Below are positions 26,929 to 34,657 of a stretch of DNA of 64,000 nucleotides, piece by piece. The notes under the pieces were generated by a model. The model was not told where the DNA came from and did no database searches. It worked only from the letters and a program-made list of their open reading frames with translations. A program made the position numbers and the translations under genes. The DNA is taken from the NCBI GenBank assembly GCA_964389285.1, contig CAYMCZ010000008.1:26640-90639 (forward strand). The letters are read 5' to 3'. This stretch comes from Alectryocaccobium sp964389285 (lineage in GTDB: Bacteria > Bacillota > Clostridia > Lachnospirales > Lachnospiraceae). Position 1 is the stretch's first letter, and the number at the start of each line of letters is the position of its first letter.

Positions 26929-27585
26929 TTATTTATCGCTCCCTTCCTTAGTTCCTTTGGCGGGAAGGATCTCGCCATTATAGACCCAAGCCTTTACGCC
27001 AACTTTTCCGTAAGTAGTATCTGCCTCCGCGAAACCATAGTCGATATCCGCACGAAGTGTCTGAAGCGGGATTGTACCCTCGCTGTAGAACTCGGTACGC
27101 GCCATATCCGCTCCGCCGAGACGTCCCGATACCGAAGTTTTGATTCCCAGCGCTCCCGCTCTCATTGTGCGCTGCATGGTTGATTTCATGGCGCGGCGGA
27201 ATGAGATACGGTTCTCAAGCTGAAGCGCGATATTTTCAGCCACAAGCTGAGCGTCGCGATCCGGTCTCTTAACTTCTTTGATATCGATAATTACTTTTTT
27301 TCCTATAAGCTTTGAAAGCTCATTTTTAACTTTTTCGATCTCGGTTCCGCCCTTGCCGATTACCACGCCGGGTTTCGCCGTCCAAAGGATAACCTTTACC
27401 TTTTCGGAGGCTCTCTCGATCTCTATGCGTGAAACGCCCGCGCTGTATAATCTTTTTTTCAGGAACTTTCTGATATCGTAATCTTCAACCAGCTTGTCTG
27501 CAAAATCTTTTTCAGCATACCATCTGGAGTCCCAATCCTTGATAATTCCGACTCTTAAGCCGTGTGGATTAACTTTCTGACCCAT
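26929..27585 (-). CDS. rpsC: 30S ribosomal protein S3 (uS3)
   Basis: Located at the mRNA entry channel and part of the ribosomal helicase. The N-terminal MGQKVNPHGLRVGIIKDWDS, the KH type-2 domain with PGVVIGKGGTEIEKVK, and the C-terminal domain with SGRLGGADMARTEFYSEG are all present; 218 residues. Confidence 0.98.
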   Translation of the reverse strand: MGQKVNPHGLRVGIIKDWDSRWYAEKDFADKLVEDYDIRKFLKKRLYSAGVSRIEIERASEKVKVILWTAKPGVVIGKGGTEIEKVKNELSKLIGKKVIIDIKEVKRPDRDAQLVAENIALQLENRISFRRAMKSTMQRTMRAGALGIKTSVSGRLGGADMARTEFYSEGTIPLQTLRADIDYGFAEADTTYGKVGVKAWVYNGEILPAKGTKEGSDK

Positions 27586-27596
27586 TTTAGACCTCC

Positions 27597-27983
27597 TTAT
27601 CTTTCATCCAGAACTATTGTAATGTGACTGGTGCGCTTTTCGATCCTGTAAGCTCTGCCCTGCGCTCTTGGCTGAACCCTCTTCATGGTCGGAGCCTTGT
27701 TTGCATAGCACTCTGCCACATACAGATCTGATTTGTCGAGGCCGTTATTGTTTTCGGCATTTGCGGTAGCTGATTCCAAAAGCTTTTTGATAACGCCCGA
27801 AGCGTATCTCGGAGAGTTTGCCAAAATACCTACGGCTGTTTCGGCGTCTTTGCCCCTGATGGCATCCAGAACGAAGCATGCTTTCTGTACCGGCACCCTT
27901 GCATAGGAAAGTTTGGCTGAAGGTCTTACATCTTTTTCCGCATTTCTTGCTCTTTTAATCTGACTTCTGTGTCCCTTTGACAT
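27597..27983 (-). CDS. rplV: 50S ribosomal protein L22 (uL22)
   Basis: Its long beta hairpin lines the peptide exit tunnel. The segments SYARVPVQKACFVLDAIRGK, KKLLESATANAENN and the hairpin MKRVQPRAQGRAYRIEKRTS are typical; 128 residues. Ribosome binding site AAGGAGG precedes the start. Confidence 0.97.
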   Translation of the reverse strand: MSKGHRSQIKRARNAEKDVRPSAKLSYARVPVQKACFVLDAIRGKDAETAVGILANSPRYASGVIKKLLESATANAENNNGLDKSDLYVAECYANKAPTMKRVQPRAQGRAYRIEKRTSHITIVLDER

Positions 27984-28000
27984 TTATTTGCCTCCTTTCC

Positions 28001-28276
28001 TTATCTGGATCGTTTCTCGTCTTTTCCGTGACCTCTGTATGTTCTTGTTGCCACGAATTCGCCGAGTTTATGTCCTACCATGTCCTCTGTTACATAAACC
28101 GGGACATGCTTGCGTCCGTCGTGTACCGCGATAGTGTGACCCACAAATGAAGGGAAAATAGTAGAACGACGTGACCAGGTTTTGATAACTGTCTTTTCGC
28201 CTGATTCATTGGCTGCGTTTATTTTTTTCAACAGGCTTTCATCAGCGAAAGGTCCTTTTTTAAGTGATCTGGACAT
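28001..28276 (-). CDS. rpsS: 30S ribosomal protein S19 (uS19)
   Basis: Forms a complex with S13 in the 30S head and contacts tRNA. MSRSLKKGPFADESLLKKI, TWSRRSTIFPSFVGHTIAVH and LGEFVATRTYRGHGKDEK are diagnostic; 91 residues. Confidence 0.98.
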   Translation of the reverse strand: MSRSLKKGPFADESLLKKINAANESGEKTVIKTWSRRSTIFPSFVGHTIAVHDGRKHVPVYVTEDMVGHKLGEFVATRTYRGHGKDEKRSR

Positions 28277-28288
28277 CTTATTTCCTCC

Positions 28289-29134
28289 TTATTTGCTAAG
28301 CTGTCTTCCGTCTCTTCTGCGGATGATCAGCTTGTTGGACTGTTTGTTTTTCTTTCTTGTCTTAAGGCCGAGTGCGGGTTTTCCCCATGGTGTGCAGGGA
28401 CCGGAGCGTCCTATCGGAGAACGTCCTTCTCCACCGCCGTGAGGATGGTCGTTGGGGTTCATAACCGAACCGCGAACCGTGGGACGGAAGCCCATGTTGC
28501 GTTTTCTTCCCGCTTTGCCGATGTTAATAAGATTGTGATCACCGTTGCCAACCACTCCGATAGTCGCACGGCACGCGCCGAGCACCATTCTCATCTCTCC
28601 CGAAGGAAGACGGAGCGTGGCGTATTTGCCCTCTTTAGCCATAAGCTGAGCGGCGTTTCCGGCCGAGCGCACAAGCTGAGCGCCCTTGCCCGGATGGAGC
28701 TCTATGTTGTGAAGCATGGTACCGACCGGAATCTCCGTAAGAGGCATGCAGTTACCTGTCCTTACCTCCGCATTGGCACCGTTCATAACAGTCATGCCGA
28801 CCTGAAGCCCCTCGGGAGCTATGATATAGGTCTTTTCGCCGTCCGCGTAACATATAAGCGCGATATTGGCTGAACGGTTCGGATCATATTCGATGGATTT
28901 TACCGTTGCAGGTATATCATCTTTATATCTTTTGAAATCAATGATTCTGTATTTTCTTCTGCTTCCGCCGCCACGGTGTCTGACTGTGATCTTGCCCTGG
29001 GCGTTGCGTCCCGCATTTTTCTTTAAAGAAACCACAAGTGACTTTTCGGGAGTTGATTTCGTAATATCCGAAAAATCAGAACCTGTCATATGTCTTCTTG
29101 ACGGTGTATATGGGTTATATGTTTTGATTCCCAT
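28289..29134 (-). CDS. rplB: 50S ribosomal protein L2 (uL2)
   Basis: Required for peptidyl-transferase activity and subunit joining. MGIKTYNPYTPSRRHMTGSD, GGGSRRKYRIIDFKRYKDDI and the catalytic-region RGSVMNPNDHPHGGGEGRSP (including the conserved histidine) are present. The length, 281 residues, is slightly above the usual 276. Confidence 0.98.
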   Translation of the reverse strand: MGIKTYNPYTPSRRHMTGSDFSDITKSTPEKSLVVSLKKNAGRNAQGKITVRHRGGGSRRKYRIIDFKRYKDDIPATVKSIEYDPNRSANIALICYADGEKTYIIAPEGLQVGMTVMNGANAEVRTGNCMPLTEIPVGTMLHNIELHPGKGAQLVRSAGNAAQLMAKEGKYATLRLPSGEMRMVLGACRATIGVVGNGDHNLINIGKAGRKRNMGFRPTVRGSVMNPNDHPHGGGEGRSPIGRSGPCTPWGKPALGLKTRKKNKQSNKLIIRRRDGRQLSK

Positions 29135-29160
29135 TACTTTTCTCCTTTCGCTTGCTCAGA

Positions 29161-29466
29161 TTACAGTCCCTGGAAGATTTCGATTTCACCCTCAGAAAGT
29201 GTAACGATCGCTTTTTTCTTTTTTGCTGTCTTTCCGTATACAAGTCCGCGAACCGTATTACGGCGCTTTGTTTTTCCGTCAAGGGTTATCGTGTTTACTT
29301 TCGCAACCTTTACCCCGTCAAACATTTTTTCAACAGCCTCTTTGATCATGGCTTTGTTTGCGTCCGGATGAACAAGGAATGTGTACTTGTTCTCAGACAT
29401 ATCAGCCATACTTTTTTCTGTTACCATAGGTTTTAAGATAACGTCATAATACTGAATGTTTGCCAT
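29161..29466 (-). CDS. rplW: 50S ribosomal protein L23 (uL23)
   Basis: Docking site for trigger factor and SRP at the tunnel exit. YYDVILKPMVTEKSMADMSE, TFLVHPDANKAMIKEAVE and VNTITLDGKTKRRNTVRG are typical; 101 residues. The start overlaps the rplD stop by one base. Confidence 0.97.
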   Translation of the reverse strand: MANIQYYDVILKPMVTEKSMADMSENKYTFLVHPDANKAMIKEAVEKMFDGVKVAKVNTITLDGKTKRRNTVRGLVYGKTAKKKKAIVTLSEGEIEIFQGL

Positions 29467-30086
29467 TATGCGTACACCTCCTCGATTGCTGCAACACTGC
29501 TTTTTGTCGCTATAACAGTGTCATATTTCAGGATATCATAAACATTTATGGTGCTTGCGGTAGCCGTTTCAACGCCCGGTATGTTGCGCGCGGAACGAAC
29601 TACGTTTGTGCTGTCGTCAGCGATAACTACAAGCGCGTTGTCCACTTTAAGATTGTTAAGAACCGCGGTCATGCTCTTTGTTTTGATCTCGTCAAATTTG
29701 AGCTGATCCAGCACGACGAATTTTTTATCGTTTACTTTTTGTGTAAGAACCGATTTAAGGGCTGCTCTTTTTTCTTTTTTGTTCATCTTGAAGCCGTAGT
29801 CTCTCGGCACCGGAGCAAATACAACTCCTCCGCCTTTCCACTGGGGAGATCTCGTGGAACCCTGTCTTGCATGACCTGTTCCTTTTTGTCTCCAGGGCTT
29901 TCTTCCTCCGCCTCTTACTTCGCCTCTGGTCTTGGCTTTCTGTGTGCCCTGACGCCTGTTGGCGAGATAGAGAACCACCGCCTGGTGTACAAGGTGCGGT
30001 TTAACTTCTGCTGCGAATATATTGTCAGAAAGCTCGATAGTTCCTACTTCACTGCCTTCCATGTTGTACAATACTGTGTTAGCCAT
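29466..30086 (-). CDS. rplD: 50S ribosomal protein L4 (uL4)
   Basis: Lines the exit tunnel; in several bacteria it also represses the S10 operon by binding its leader RNA. The tunnel loop RGEVRGGGRKPWRQKGTGHA and GSTRSPQWKGGGVVFAP are standard; 206 residues. It is the natural candidate ligand for the structured leader upstream of rpsJ at 31409-31509, but this is inference. Confidence 0.97.
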   Translation of the reverse strand: MANTVLYNMEGSEVGTIELSDNIFAAEVKPHLVHQAVVLYLANRRQGTQKAKTRGEVRGGGRKPWRQKGTGHARQGSTRSPQWKGGGVVFAPVPRDYGFKMNKKEKRAALKSVLTQKVNDKKFVVLDQLKFDEIKTKSMTAVLNNLKVDNALVVIADDSTNVVRSARNIPGVETATASTINVYDILKYDTVIATKSSVAAIEEVYA

Positions 30087-30115
30087 CCGAATGTTCCTCC
30101 TTTCCGTATCAGGAA

Positions 30116-30745
30116 TTAAGCCTTAACGCTTTCACGAATCGTAACAAGGGATTTTTTCGGTCCCGGAACAGCACCTTTTACCAGAAGAAGGTTGTTCTCG
30201 GCATCTACGCGAACCACCTTAAGATTCTGTACCGTAACTTTAACATGACCCATCTGTCCCGGCATCTTTTTGCCTTTGAAAACGCGGCTCGGATCCGAGG
30301 CGGAACCGTTTGAACCCGCATGACGATGATATTTCGAACCGTGAGTCATGGGACCTCTGCTCTGTCCGTGACGCTTGATTGCGCCCTGGAAACCTTTGCC
30401 TTTGCTGATCGCGGTCGCGTCCACTTTATCTCCGACCTCAAAGATATCGGCTTTGATCTCCTGCTTTACTTCATAACTTTCAGCGTCTTCAAATTTGAAT
30501 TCCTGAAGGAATCTTTTATAAGGAACCTCTGCTTTGTCAAACTGGCCTTTCTCAGGCTGGTTAAGAAGTTTTTCGCGGATATCCGCAAATCCTACCTGCA
30601 CAGCACTGTAGCCGTCGTTTTCAACGGTCTTGACCTGTGTAACCACGCACGGACCTGCCTGAAGAACAGTTACCGGTATGAGTAAGCCGTCTTCGTTGAA
30701 GATCTGTGTCATTCCGACTTTTGTTGCTAAAATAGCCTTTTTCAT
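30116..30745 (-). CDS. rplC: 50S ribosomal protein L3 (uL3)
   Basis: Early assembly protein close to the peptidyl-transferase centre. MKKAILATKVGMTQIFNEDG, ISKGKGFQGAIKRHGQSRGP and GKKMPGQMGHVKVTVQNLKV are diagnostic. I chose the ATG at 30745 (CAGGAGGCAAAAGA upstream, 209 residues). A longer frame to 30790 would add residues not found in the family. It is separated from rpsJ by an unusual 309-base segment. Confidence 0.97.
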   Translation of the reverse strand: MKKAILATKVGMTQIFNEDGLLIPVTVLQAGPCVVTQVKTVENDGYSAVQVGFADIREKLLNQPEKGQFDKAEVPYKRFLQEFKFEDAESYEVKQEIKADIFEVGDKVDATAISKGKGFQGAIKRHGQSRGPMTHGSKYHRHAGSNGSASDPSRVFKGKKMPGQMGHVKVTVQNLKVVRVDAENNLLLVKGAVPGPKKSLVTIRESVKA

Positions 30746-31054
30746 TCTTTTGCCTCCTGTTTTTCTACAGCGGAACGTATCGGCTCGCAAGCTTATACGT
30801 TCATTCTAGTTAACAGATATAAGTGGAATGAGTGTTCATTGCTTCTATATCGATTAACTGATAGTTTGGTTTTTTCTTATTTTTCTGTTTGAAAAATAAA
30901 TCAGATCGCTGCGCGCTTCGCGCTCCCGCACTCTGCAAACCTCATTCGCACTCCCGTTCCGCAACTGCGGAACTACGTGCTCATGTGGTTTGTGCGGCTT
31001 ATGTCGCACAGATGCCTTAAAAGCAAGCTTTACGACCTCTGTTCGCCACAATCC
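30746..31054 (-). repeat. Palindrome-rich segment inserted between rpsJ and rplC
   Basis: This 309-base intergenic stretch lies in an operon whose other spacers are mostly 2-30 bases. The part at about 30900-31050 is GC-rich and holds three compact hairpins: 30911-30923 (GCGCG/CGCGC), 30956-30973 (GTTCCGCA/TGCGGAAC) and 30991-31010 (TGTGCG/CGCACA). The part at 30780-30900 is AT-rich. A 65-codon open frame (30854-31051, TTG start) crosses it but resembles translated repeat, not a protein I know. It may be a dispersed palindromic element, an RNA processing site or a regulatory spacer. No transposase and no clear promoter are visible. Confidence 0.6.
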
Positions 31055-31372
31055 TTATTTATTTTTCATCTTTATATCTACAAAAACCCCCGCGGGCATA
31101 TCGAGTCTTGACAGGGCATCAACCGTTTTCTGTGTGGGGGTGATGATGTCAATAAGTCTTTTGTGGGTTCTCTGCTCGAACTGCTCTCGTGAATCTTTGT
31201 ATTTGTGTACGGCACGGATAATGGTAACTACCTCTTTTTTAGTGGGAAGGGGTACGGGTCCGCTGACCTCTGCGCCGTTTTTCTTTACTGTCTCCACGAT
31301 CTTTGCGGCTGATGAATCCACTAACTTGTGATCGTATGCCTTTAAGATGATTCTCATAACCTGGTTTGCCAT
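31055..31372 (-). CDS. rpsJ: 30S ribosomal protein S10 (uS10)
   Basis: First gene of the S10 operon. The protein sits in the 30S head and, as NusE, takes part in antitermination. RIILKAYDHKLVDSSAAKIV, GPVPLPTKKEVVTIIRAVHK and RTHKRLIDIITPTQKTVDAL are diagnostic; 105 residues. AAAAGGAGGCGAC precedes the ATG. It has a leader of about 220 bases and a strong promoter. The usual upstream fusA-tuf genes are not here. Confidence 0.98.
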   Translation of the reverse strand: MANQVMRIILKAYDHKLVDSSAAKIVETVKKNGAEVSGPVPLPTKKEVVTIIRAVHKYKDSREQFEQRTHKRLIDIITPTQKTVDALSRLDMPAGVFVDIKMKNK

Positions 31373-31408
31373 AAAAAAAGTCGCCTCCTTTTCGCACTCT
31401 TAGCAGTA

Positions 31409-31509
31409 CGACAAGCGGTGACTGTACACATCTCCGTGTGTGTCATATTCATTCACACGGTGTTTCCGCCTCCCTGGCGGACATATTGTTTTTGTACAGT
31501 GACTTGTCG
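31409..31509 (-). ncRNA. Structured S10-operon mRNA leader (candidate r-protein autoregulatory element)
   Basis: Between the rpsJ promoter and start, the RNA can fold into a multibranch structure. The outer stem pairs ACTGTACA (31421-31428) with TGTACAGT (31493-31500), extended past an internal loop by CGACAA (31409-31414) with TTGTCG (31504-31509). Inside it are hairpins CCGTGTG/CACACGG (31434-31440, 31454-31460) and CCGCC/GGCGG (31466-31470, 31476-31480). S10-operon leaders are often bound by L4. The structure is seen by eye; L4 as ligand is inference. Confidence 0.65.
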
Positions 31510-31597
31510 TCGGTTTTCATGAACTGACATTCGCTCCGCAAAATTACCTGCCGCACGGCAGCAACCTCTGCTTCAACGCTATCATGTCACAACTTTT

Positions 31598-31716
31598 TGC
31601 ATTATACTTTAGAATCTTTTTTTTTGCAAGTATTTTTTTTAGTAATTTGCAAACCCGTATTTTCTAAAGTATAATGCATGTATTTCCTAAAGTATTATAT
31701 ATGTATTTCCTAAAGT
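31598..31716. repeat. 23-base direct repeats and a 17-base inverted repeat around the rpsJ promoter
   Basis: On the plus strand, units beginning GTATTTYCTAAAGTAT start at 31657, 31680 and 31703 (the last one partial), spaced exactly 23 bases apart. Part of the first unit (TTCTAAAGTATAATGCA, 31662-31678) is a perfect 17-base inverted copy of TGCATTATACTTTAGAA at 31598-31614, which contains the -10 box of the rpsJ promoter. This could be a regulator-binding array or the trace of a promoter duplication and inversion. Confidence 0.75.
31601..31629 (-). promoter_or_regulatory. Strong sigma-A promoter of the S10 operon
   Basis: Minus strand TTGCAA (31624-31629), 17-base spacer, consensus TATAAT (31601-31606), with an A/T-rich upstream stretch like an UP element. 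Transcription would start about 31594, giving a leader of about 220 bases. Confidence 0.85.
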
Positions 31717-31723
31717 CAATGTT

Positions 31724-31936
31724 TTACCCGTTTAATGCTTCGATCAGCTTTGCCGCCGATTCGGCATCCGAGTCTTCTACATAGACATCAACTCCATATA
31801 AGCCAAAGCCCGAAACATTATGCGCTGCTACGCCGCTCGAAGAGTCCTGATAATACGATTGAATGCCGTTTTCCTTTAACACCGCCACTATCCTTTCGGC
31901 TTCTATCACATTACCTGCATTATATATCCTGATCAT
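31724..31936 (-). CDS. DUF2007-like small protein
   Basis: A 70-residue protein resembling the DUF2007 family (sometimes called putative signal transducing protein; function unknown). It has NAGNVIEAERIVAVLKENGI, a central SSGVAAHNVSGFGLYGVDVY and a C-terminal helix DAESAAKLIEALNG, with no membrane segment. The fold is expected to be ferredoxin-like. AAGGAGGCAGATGAA precedes the ATG. It is the last gene before the rpsJ control region and may be co-transcribed with thpR, 44 bases upstream. Confidence 0.75.
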   Translation of the reverse strand: MIRIYNAGNVIEAERIVAVLKENGIQSYYQDSSSGVAAHNVSGFGLYGVDVYVEDSDAESAAKLIEALNG

Positions 31937-31980
31937 TTCATCTGCCTCCTTGATTTCATAGATAGAACAGTTTTCTCGTT

Positions 31981-32490
31981 TCAGTCAGCTACAGTTCCGA
32001 TCTGAGTATAAATCATTCCTTTTTTGCCGCGGTCCGAGCGCATAAGCGAAATACTTGCAGCCGTCATACTGCCTTGCGGCGGCGACCATACCGGAATCTC
32101 TCCCCCGCCTGCGTAATAGTAATTTCTTATAAGCGTTATGTGCGGAGAAAATCGCTTTTTATCATACGGTATGCCACTCACGGACAACGCACGTCGAAGA
32201 CGTTTAACATATCCTGTGAGTTCCGGACTGTCCGAGAGCCCGTCCCAGAACAATTTTCCGAAACTGCCTACGCCATCCAGACTTATCTTTATCGGTCTGA
32301 ATTCCACCGCTTCCATGGCATCCAGCACCTTATCCGGATTCCCGTACTCTCCTATAAACGCCAGTGTAATATGCAGATTTTCCCTTCTGGTATAATTCCC
32401 CGTCACTCCATGATTTCGCAAATCATCCTGAAAATCCGAAAGTGCGTCGAGAATGTTATCTTCAAGCTGAATCGAAATAAATAATCTCAT
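31981..32490 (-). CDS. thpR: RNA 2',3'-cyclic phosphodiesterase (2H family)
   Basis: Belongs to the LigT/ThpR 2H phosphoesterases, which open 2',3'-cyclic phosphates on RNA ends. The N-terminal MRLFISIQLEDNILDAL and the two catalytic histidine motifs HITL (in NLHITLAFIGEY and SPHITLIRNYY) are visible. I chose the ATG at 32490, giving 169 residues, the family start. The frame also allows an ATG at 32529, which would overlap hicB by 4 bases and add 13 unusual residues. No strong ribosome binding site is seen for the inner start. Confidence 0.88.
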   Translation of the reverse strand: MRLFISIQLEDNILDALSDFQDDLRNHGVTGNYTRRENLHITLAFIGEYGNPDKVLDAMEAVEFRPIKISLDGVGSFGKLFWDGLSDSPELTGYVKRLRRALSVSGIPYDKKRFSPHITLIRNYYYAGGGEIPVWSPPQGSMTAASISLMRSDRGKKGMIYTQIGTVAD

Positions 32491-32525
32491 GCTGTTCCGG
32501 CTTCCCTTATTCTTTGCACATCTTA

Positions 32526-32924
32526 TCATCCGACGTTATATTTCTGCATGAGTGCATCTTGCAGAATCTGCGAAAAATTTGCATTATTCGCAAGAGCAAC
32601 CTCATTAAGCCATTCAGGAATCGAAAGAGTTTTCTTTACCGAACGATTATTGTTTCTTTTTTGATATCCAATCGTATCGCAAATAATCATATTTACAAAC
32701 TCATCTCCTGAAAGCGAGAGCGCAGTCCTTGGGGACGGTTCCGGAATAGGTCTTCCATTTTTTTCATAATCATAAAGAGTAAATGCAAGAACATCTTCAG
32801 CCATATAAAGCGCTTCAGCGAGCGTTTCGCCACAGGTATAAGCGCCTTCCAAATCCGGGAAATTCACAGAAAACATTCCGTTTTCTTCAGGAGTAAAAAT
32901 TGCCGGATAAACATATTTAGCCAT
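32526..32924 (-). CDS. hicB: HicB-family antitoxin
   Basis: A 132-residue protein with the degraded RNase-H-like HicB fold (YVYPAIFTPEENGMFSVNFP, DLEGAYTCGETLAEALYMAED) and a C-terminal ribbon-helix-helix-like segment (KKTLSIPEWLNEVALANNAN). HicB normally binds and inactivates the HicA mRNA interferase and represses its own promoter. AAAGGAGG precedes the ATG. The hicA copy immediately upstream appears broken, so this antitoxin may be orphaned. Confidence 0.9.
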   Translation of the reverse strand: MAKYVYPAIFTPEENGMFSVNFPDLEGAYTCGETLAEALYMAEDVLAFTLYDYEKNGRPIPEPSPRTALSLSGDEFVNMIICDTIGYQKRNNNRSVKKTLSIPEWLNEVALANNANFSQILQDALMQKYNVG

Positions 32925-32970
32925 TGTCGGCCTCCTTTCCTTAATACATGAGACAGCGAAAGTCGGAGGC

Positions 32971-33186
32971 TTATTTTAACCCCGCATCCTTCATTATTCT
33001 GTTTAGCGTACCCGTTGGTATTTCTTTATGATGATGTCTCCAGACTCTAAAATCCTTTCCGGTAATTGGGCTGTGCCTTTTATCATGCTCTGCTCCATGC
33101 TCAACCAGATAACAACCGGCCTTTCCGTCTTTGCAGATACATCGGCCTTTAAACTTTTTAAAAACGGAGCCGCGGCAACATGGCAA
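32971..33186 (-). pseudogene. hicA: 5'-truncated hicA toxin remnant
   Basis: The C-terminal 48 codons encode a clear HicA: GCYLVEHGAEHDKRHSPITG, then the conserved KEIPTGTLNRIMKDAGLK, including the catalytic histidine region. The normal N-terminal dozen residues (a helix ending about where GCYLVEHG begins) are not there. Upstream in frame reads MPCCRGSVFKKFKGRCIC, which is unlike HicA and lies inside the terminator of the upstream decarboxylase operon. There is no ribosome binding site. I infer loss of the 5' end. A functional protein with a new N-terminus is less likely. Confidence 0.7.
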
Positions 33187-33195
33187 CAGCTCCGT
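33151..33195 (-). terminator. Intrinsic terminator of the Na+ decarboxylase operon
   Basis: Arms ACGGAGC/GCTCCGT (33164-33170 and 33189-33195) with extra pairing inside are followed on the minus strand by TTTTTAAAAAG. It starts 36 bases after the oadA stop and overlaps the remnant 5' end of hicA. Confidence 0.8.
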
Positions 33196-33230
33196 AAAGA
33201 ATCAAATATCAATATTTTTAAATGTCATTG

Positions 33231-34646
33231 TCACACAGGATAAGCCCCGTTCTCTTTGTCTGCTTTGTTTTCGTCTATTTTGGTTTCCTGGGCATCTCTG
33301 TATTTGAAGAAATCCATGGCGGGCTGTGGAAAGAGTGCGTATGTAAGCACATCTTCATCCTGTTTTTTGTATTGTGCGATCTCGCTCTCAAGCGTCTGAA
33401 GTTCGTTTTCTATGAGATCGGCATAACGACATGTGATCGGTTCCGTATCTCCGATACACTTCTTTTGAACCTCGGGGTCAAAAGGTCTGACGGTCGCACC
33501 GTATTTGCCGCTTAAAACGTCTTTCGTTTCTTTTGTCACCATCTTATAGCGCTCGCCGAGCAGTACATTAAAGACTGCCTGTGTTCCGACAATCTGCGAT
33601 GAAGGCGTAACAAGAGGCGGCTCTCCGAGATCCTTACGTACTCTCGGCACTTCCTCAAGAACTTCATAAAATTTATCTTCGGCTTTTTGCTCTTTGAGCT
33701 GGCTGGTAAGATTTGAAAGCATACCGCCGGGCACCTGATAAAGAAGAGTTTTTATGTCAACACCCATATTTTTGGGGTTGAGCAGACCTTCTTCAAGGCA
33801 TTTATCTTTATAAGGTCTGAAGTAATCGGCGATTTCGGCCAAAAGGCTCTGGTCATAACCGGTATCATAAGGAGTCCCCTTAAATGTTTCTACCATAACC
33901 TCCGTGGCCGGCTGCGAGGTACCCATTGAGAAAGGCGAAATGGCCGTATCAATGATATCAACACCGGCTTCAACCGCTTTAAGATATGTCATGGAAGCGA
34001 GTCCCGACGTATAATGCGTATGAAGCTCAATCGGAATCTCAATTGTCTCTTTGAGAGCCGTAATAAGCTCCGTAGCCTGATAAGGCAGAAGAAGTCCCGC
34101 CATGTCTTTTATGCAAAGCGAATGAGCTCCCATATCCACAACCTTTTTGGCAAGGTCTGTCCAGTATTCAAGCGTATATGCTTCACCGAGCGTATATGAA
34201 AACGCTACCTGAACATGCCCTTTTTCTTTGTTGGCCGCATTTACGGCCGTCTGAAGGTTGCGAAGGTCATTCATACAGTCAAAGATACGGATATTGTCTA
34301 TGCCGTTTGCGATCGACTTCTGTACGAAGTATTCTACTACGTCATCCGCATAAGGCCTGTAGCCGAGGATGTTCTGTCCGCGGAAAAGCATCTGGAGCTT
34401 TGTGTTTTTAAATCCGTCGCGCAGTTTTCTGAGTCTCTCCCAGGGATCTTCGTGAAGAAATCTGAGTGAAGCATCAAAAGTGGCGCCGCCCCAGCATTCC
34501 ACCGCGTGGTATCCTACCTTGTCCATTTTTTCTATAATGGGCAGCATTTCTTCGGTAGGCATTCTCGTTGCGATAAGGGACTGGTGCGCGTCACGCAGTA
34601 CAGTCTCCATGATTTTTACAGGTTTTTTTTCTATATTGTTAGACAT
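33231..34646 (-). CDS. oadA: Oxaloacetate decarboxylase alpha / 5S-type biotin carboxyltransferase
   Basis: A 471-residue carboxyltransferase of the OadA/PycB/transcarboxylase-5S family. It moves CO2 between a 2-oxo acid such as oxaloacetate and biotin. VLRDAHQSLIATRMPTEEM begins the HMGL-like TIM barrel. SLCIKDMAGLL carries the carbamylated lysine and ELHTHYTSGLASM the metal-binding histidines. The conserved carboxylase domain follows (PRVRKDLGEPPLVTPSSQIV). There is no C-terminal biotin domain; a separate carrier is encoded three genes upstream of the operon end. AAAGGGGGAAAT precedes the start, and it begins 12 bases after oadB. Confidence 0.93.
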   Translation of the reverse strand: MSNNIEKKPVKIMETVLRDAHQSLIATRMPTEEMLPIIEKMDKVGYHAVECWGGATFDASLRFLHEDPWERLRKLRDGFKNTKLQMLFRGQNILGYRPYADDVVEYFVQKSIANGIDNIRIFDCMNDLRNLQTAVNAANKEKGHVQVAFSYTLGEAYTLEYWTDLAKKVVDMGAHSLCIKDMAGLLLPYQATELITALKETIEIPIELHTHYTSGLASMTYLKAVEAGVDIIDTAISPFSMGTSQPATEVMVETFKGTPYDTGYDQSLLAEIADYFRPYKDKCLEEGLLNPKNMGVDIKTLLYQVPGGMLSNLTSQLKEQKAEDKFYEVLEEVPRVRKDLGEPPLVTPSSQIVGTQAVFNVLLGERYKMVTKETKDVLSGKYGATVRPFDPEVQKKCIGDTEPITCRYADLIENELQTLESEIAQYKKQDEDVLTYALFPQPAMDFFKYRDAQETKIDENKADKENGAYPV

Positions 34647-34657
34647 ATTTCCCCCTT

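Noticed and set aside
30854..31051. 65-codon minus-strand open frame between rpsJ and rplC
   Set aside because: TTG start with no good ribosome binding site. It runs through three hairpins, so it is best read as translated repeat.
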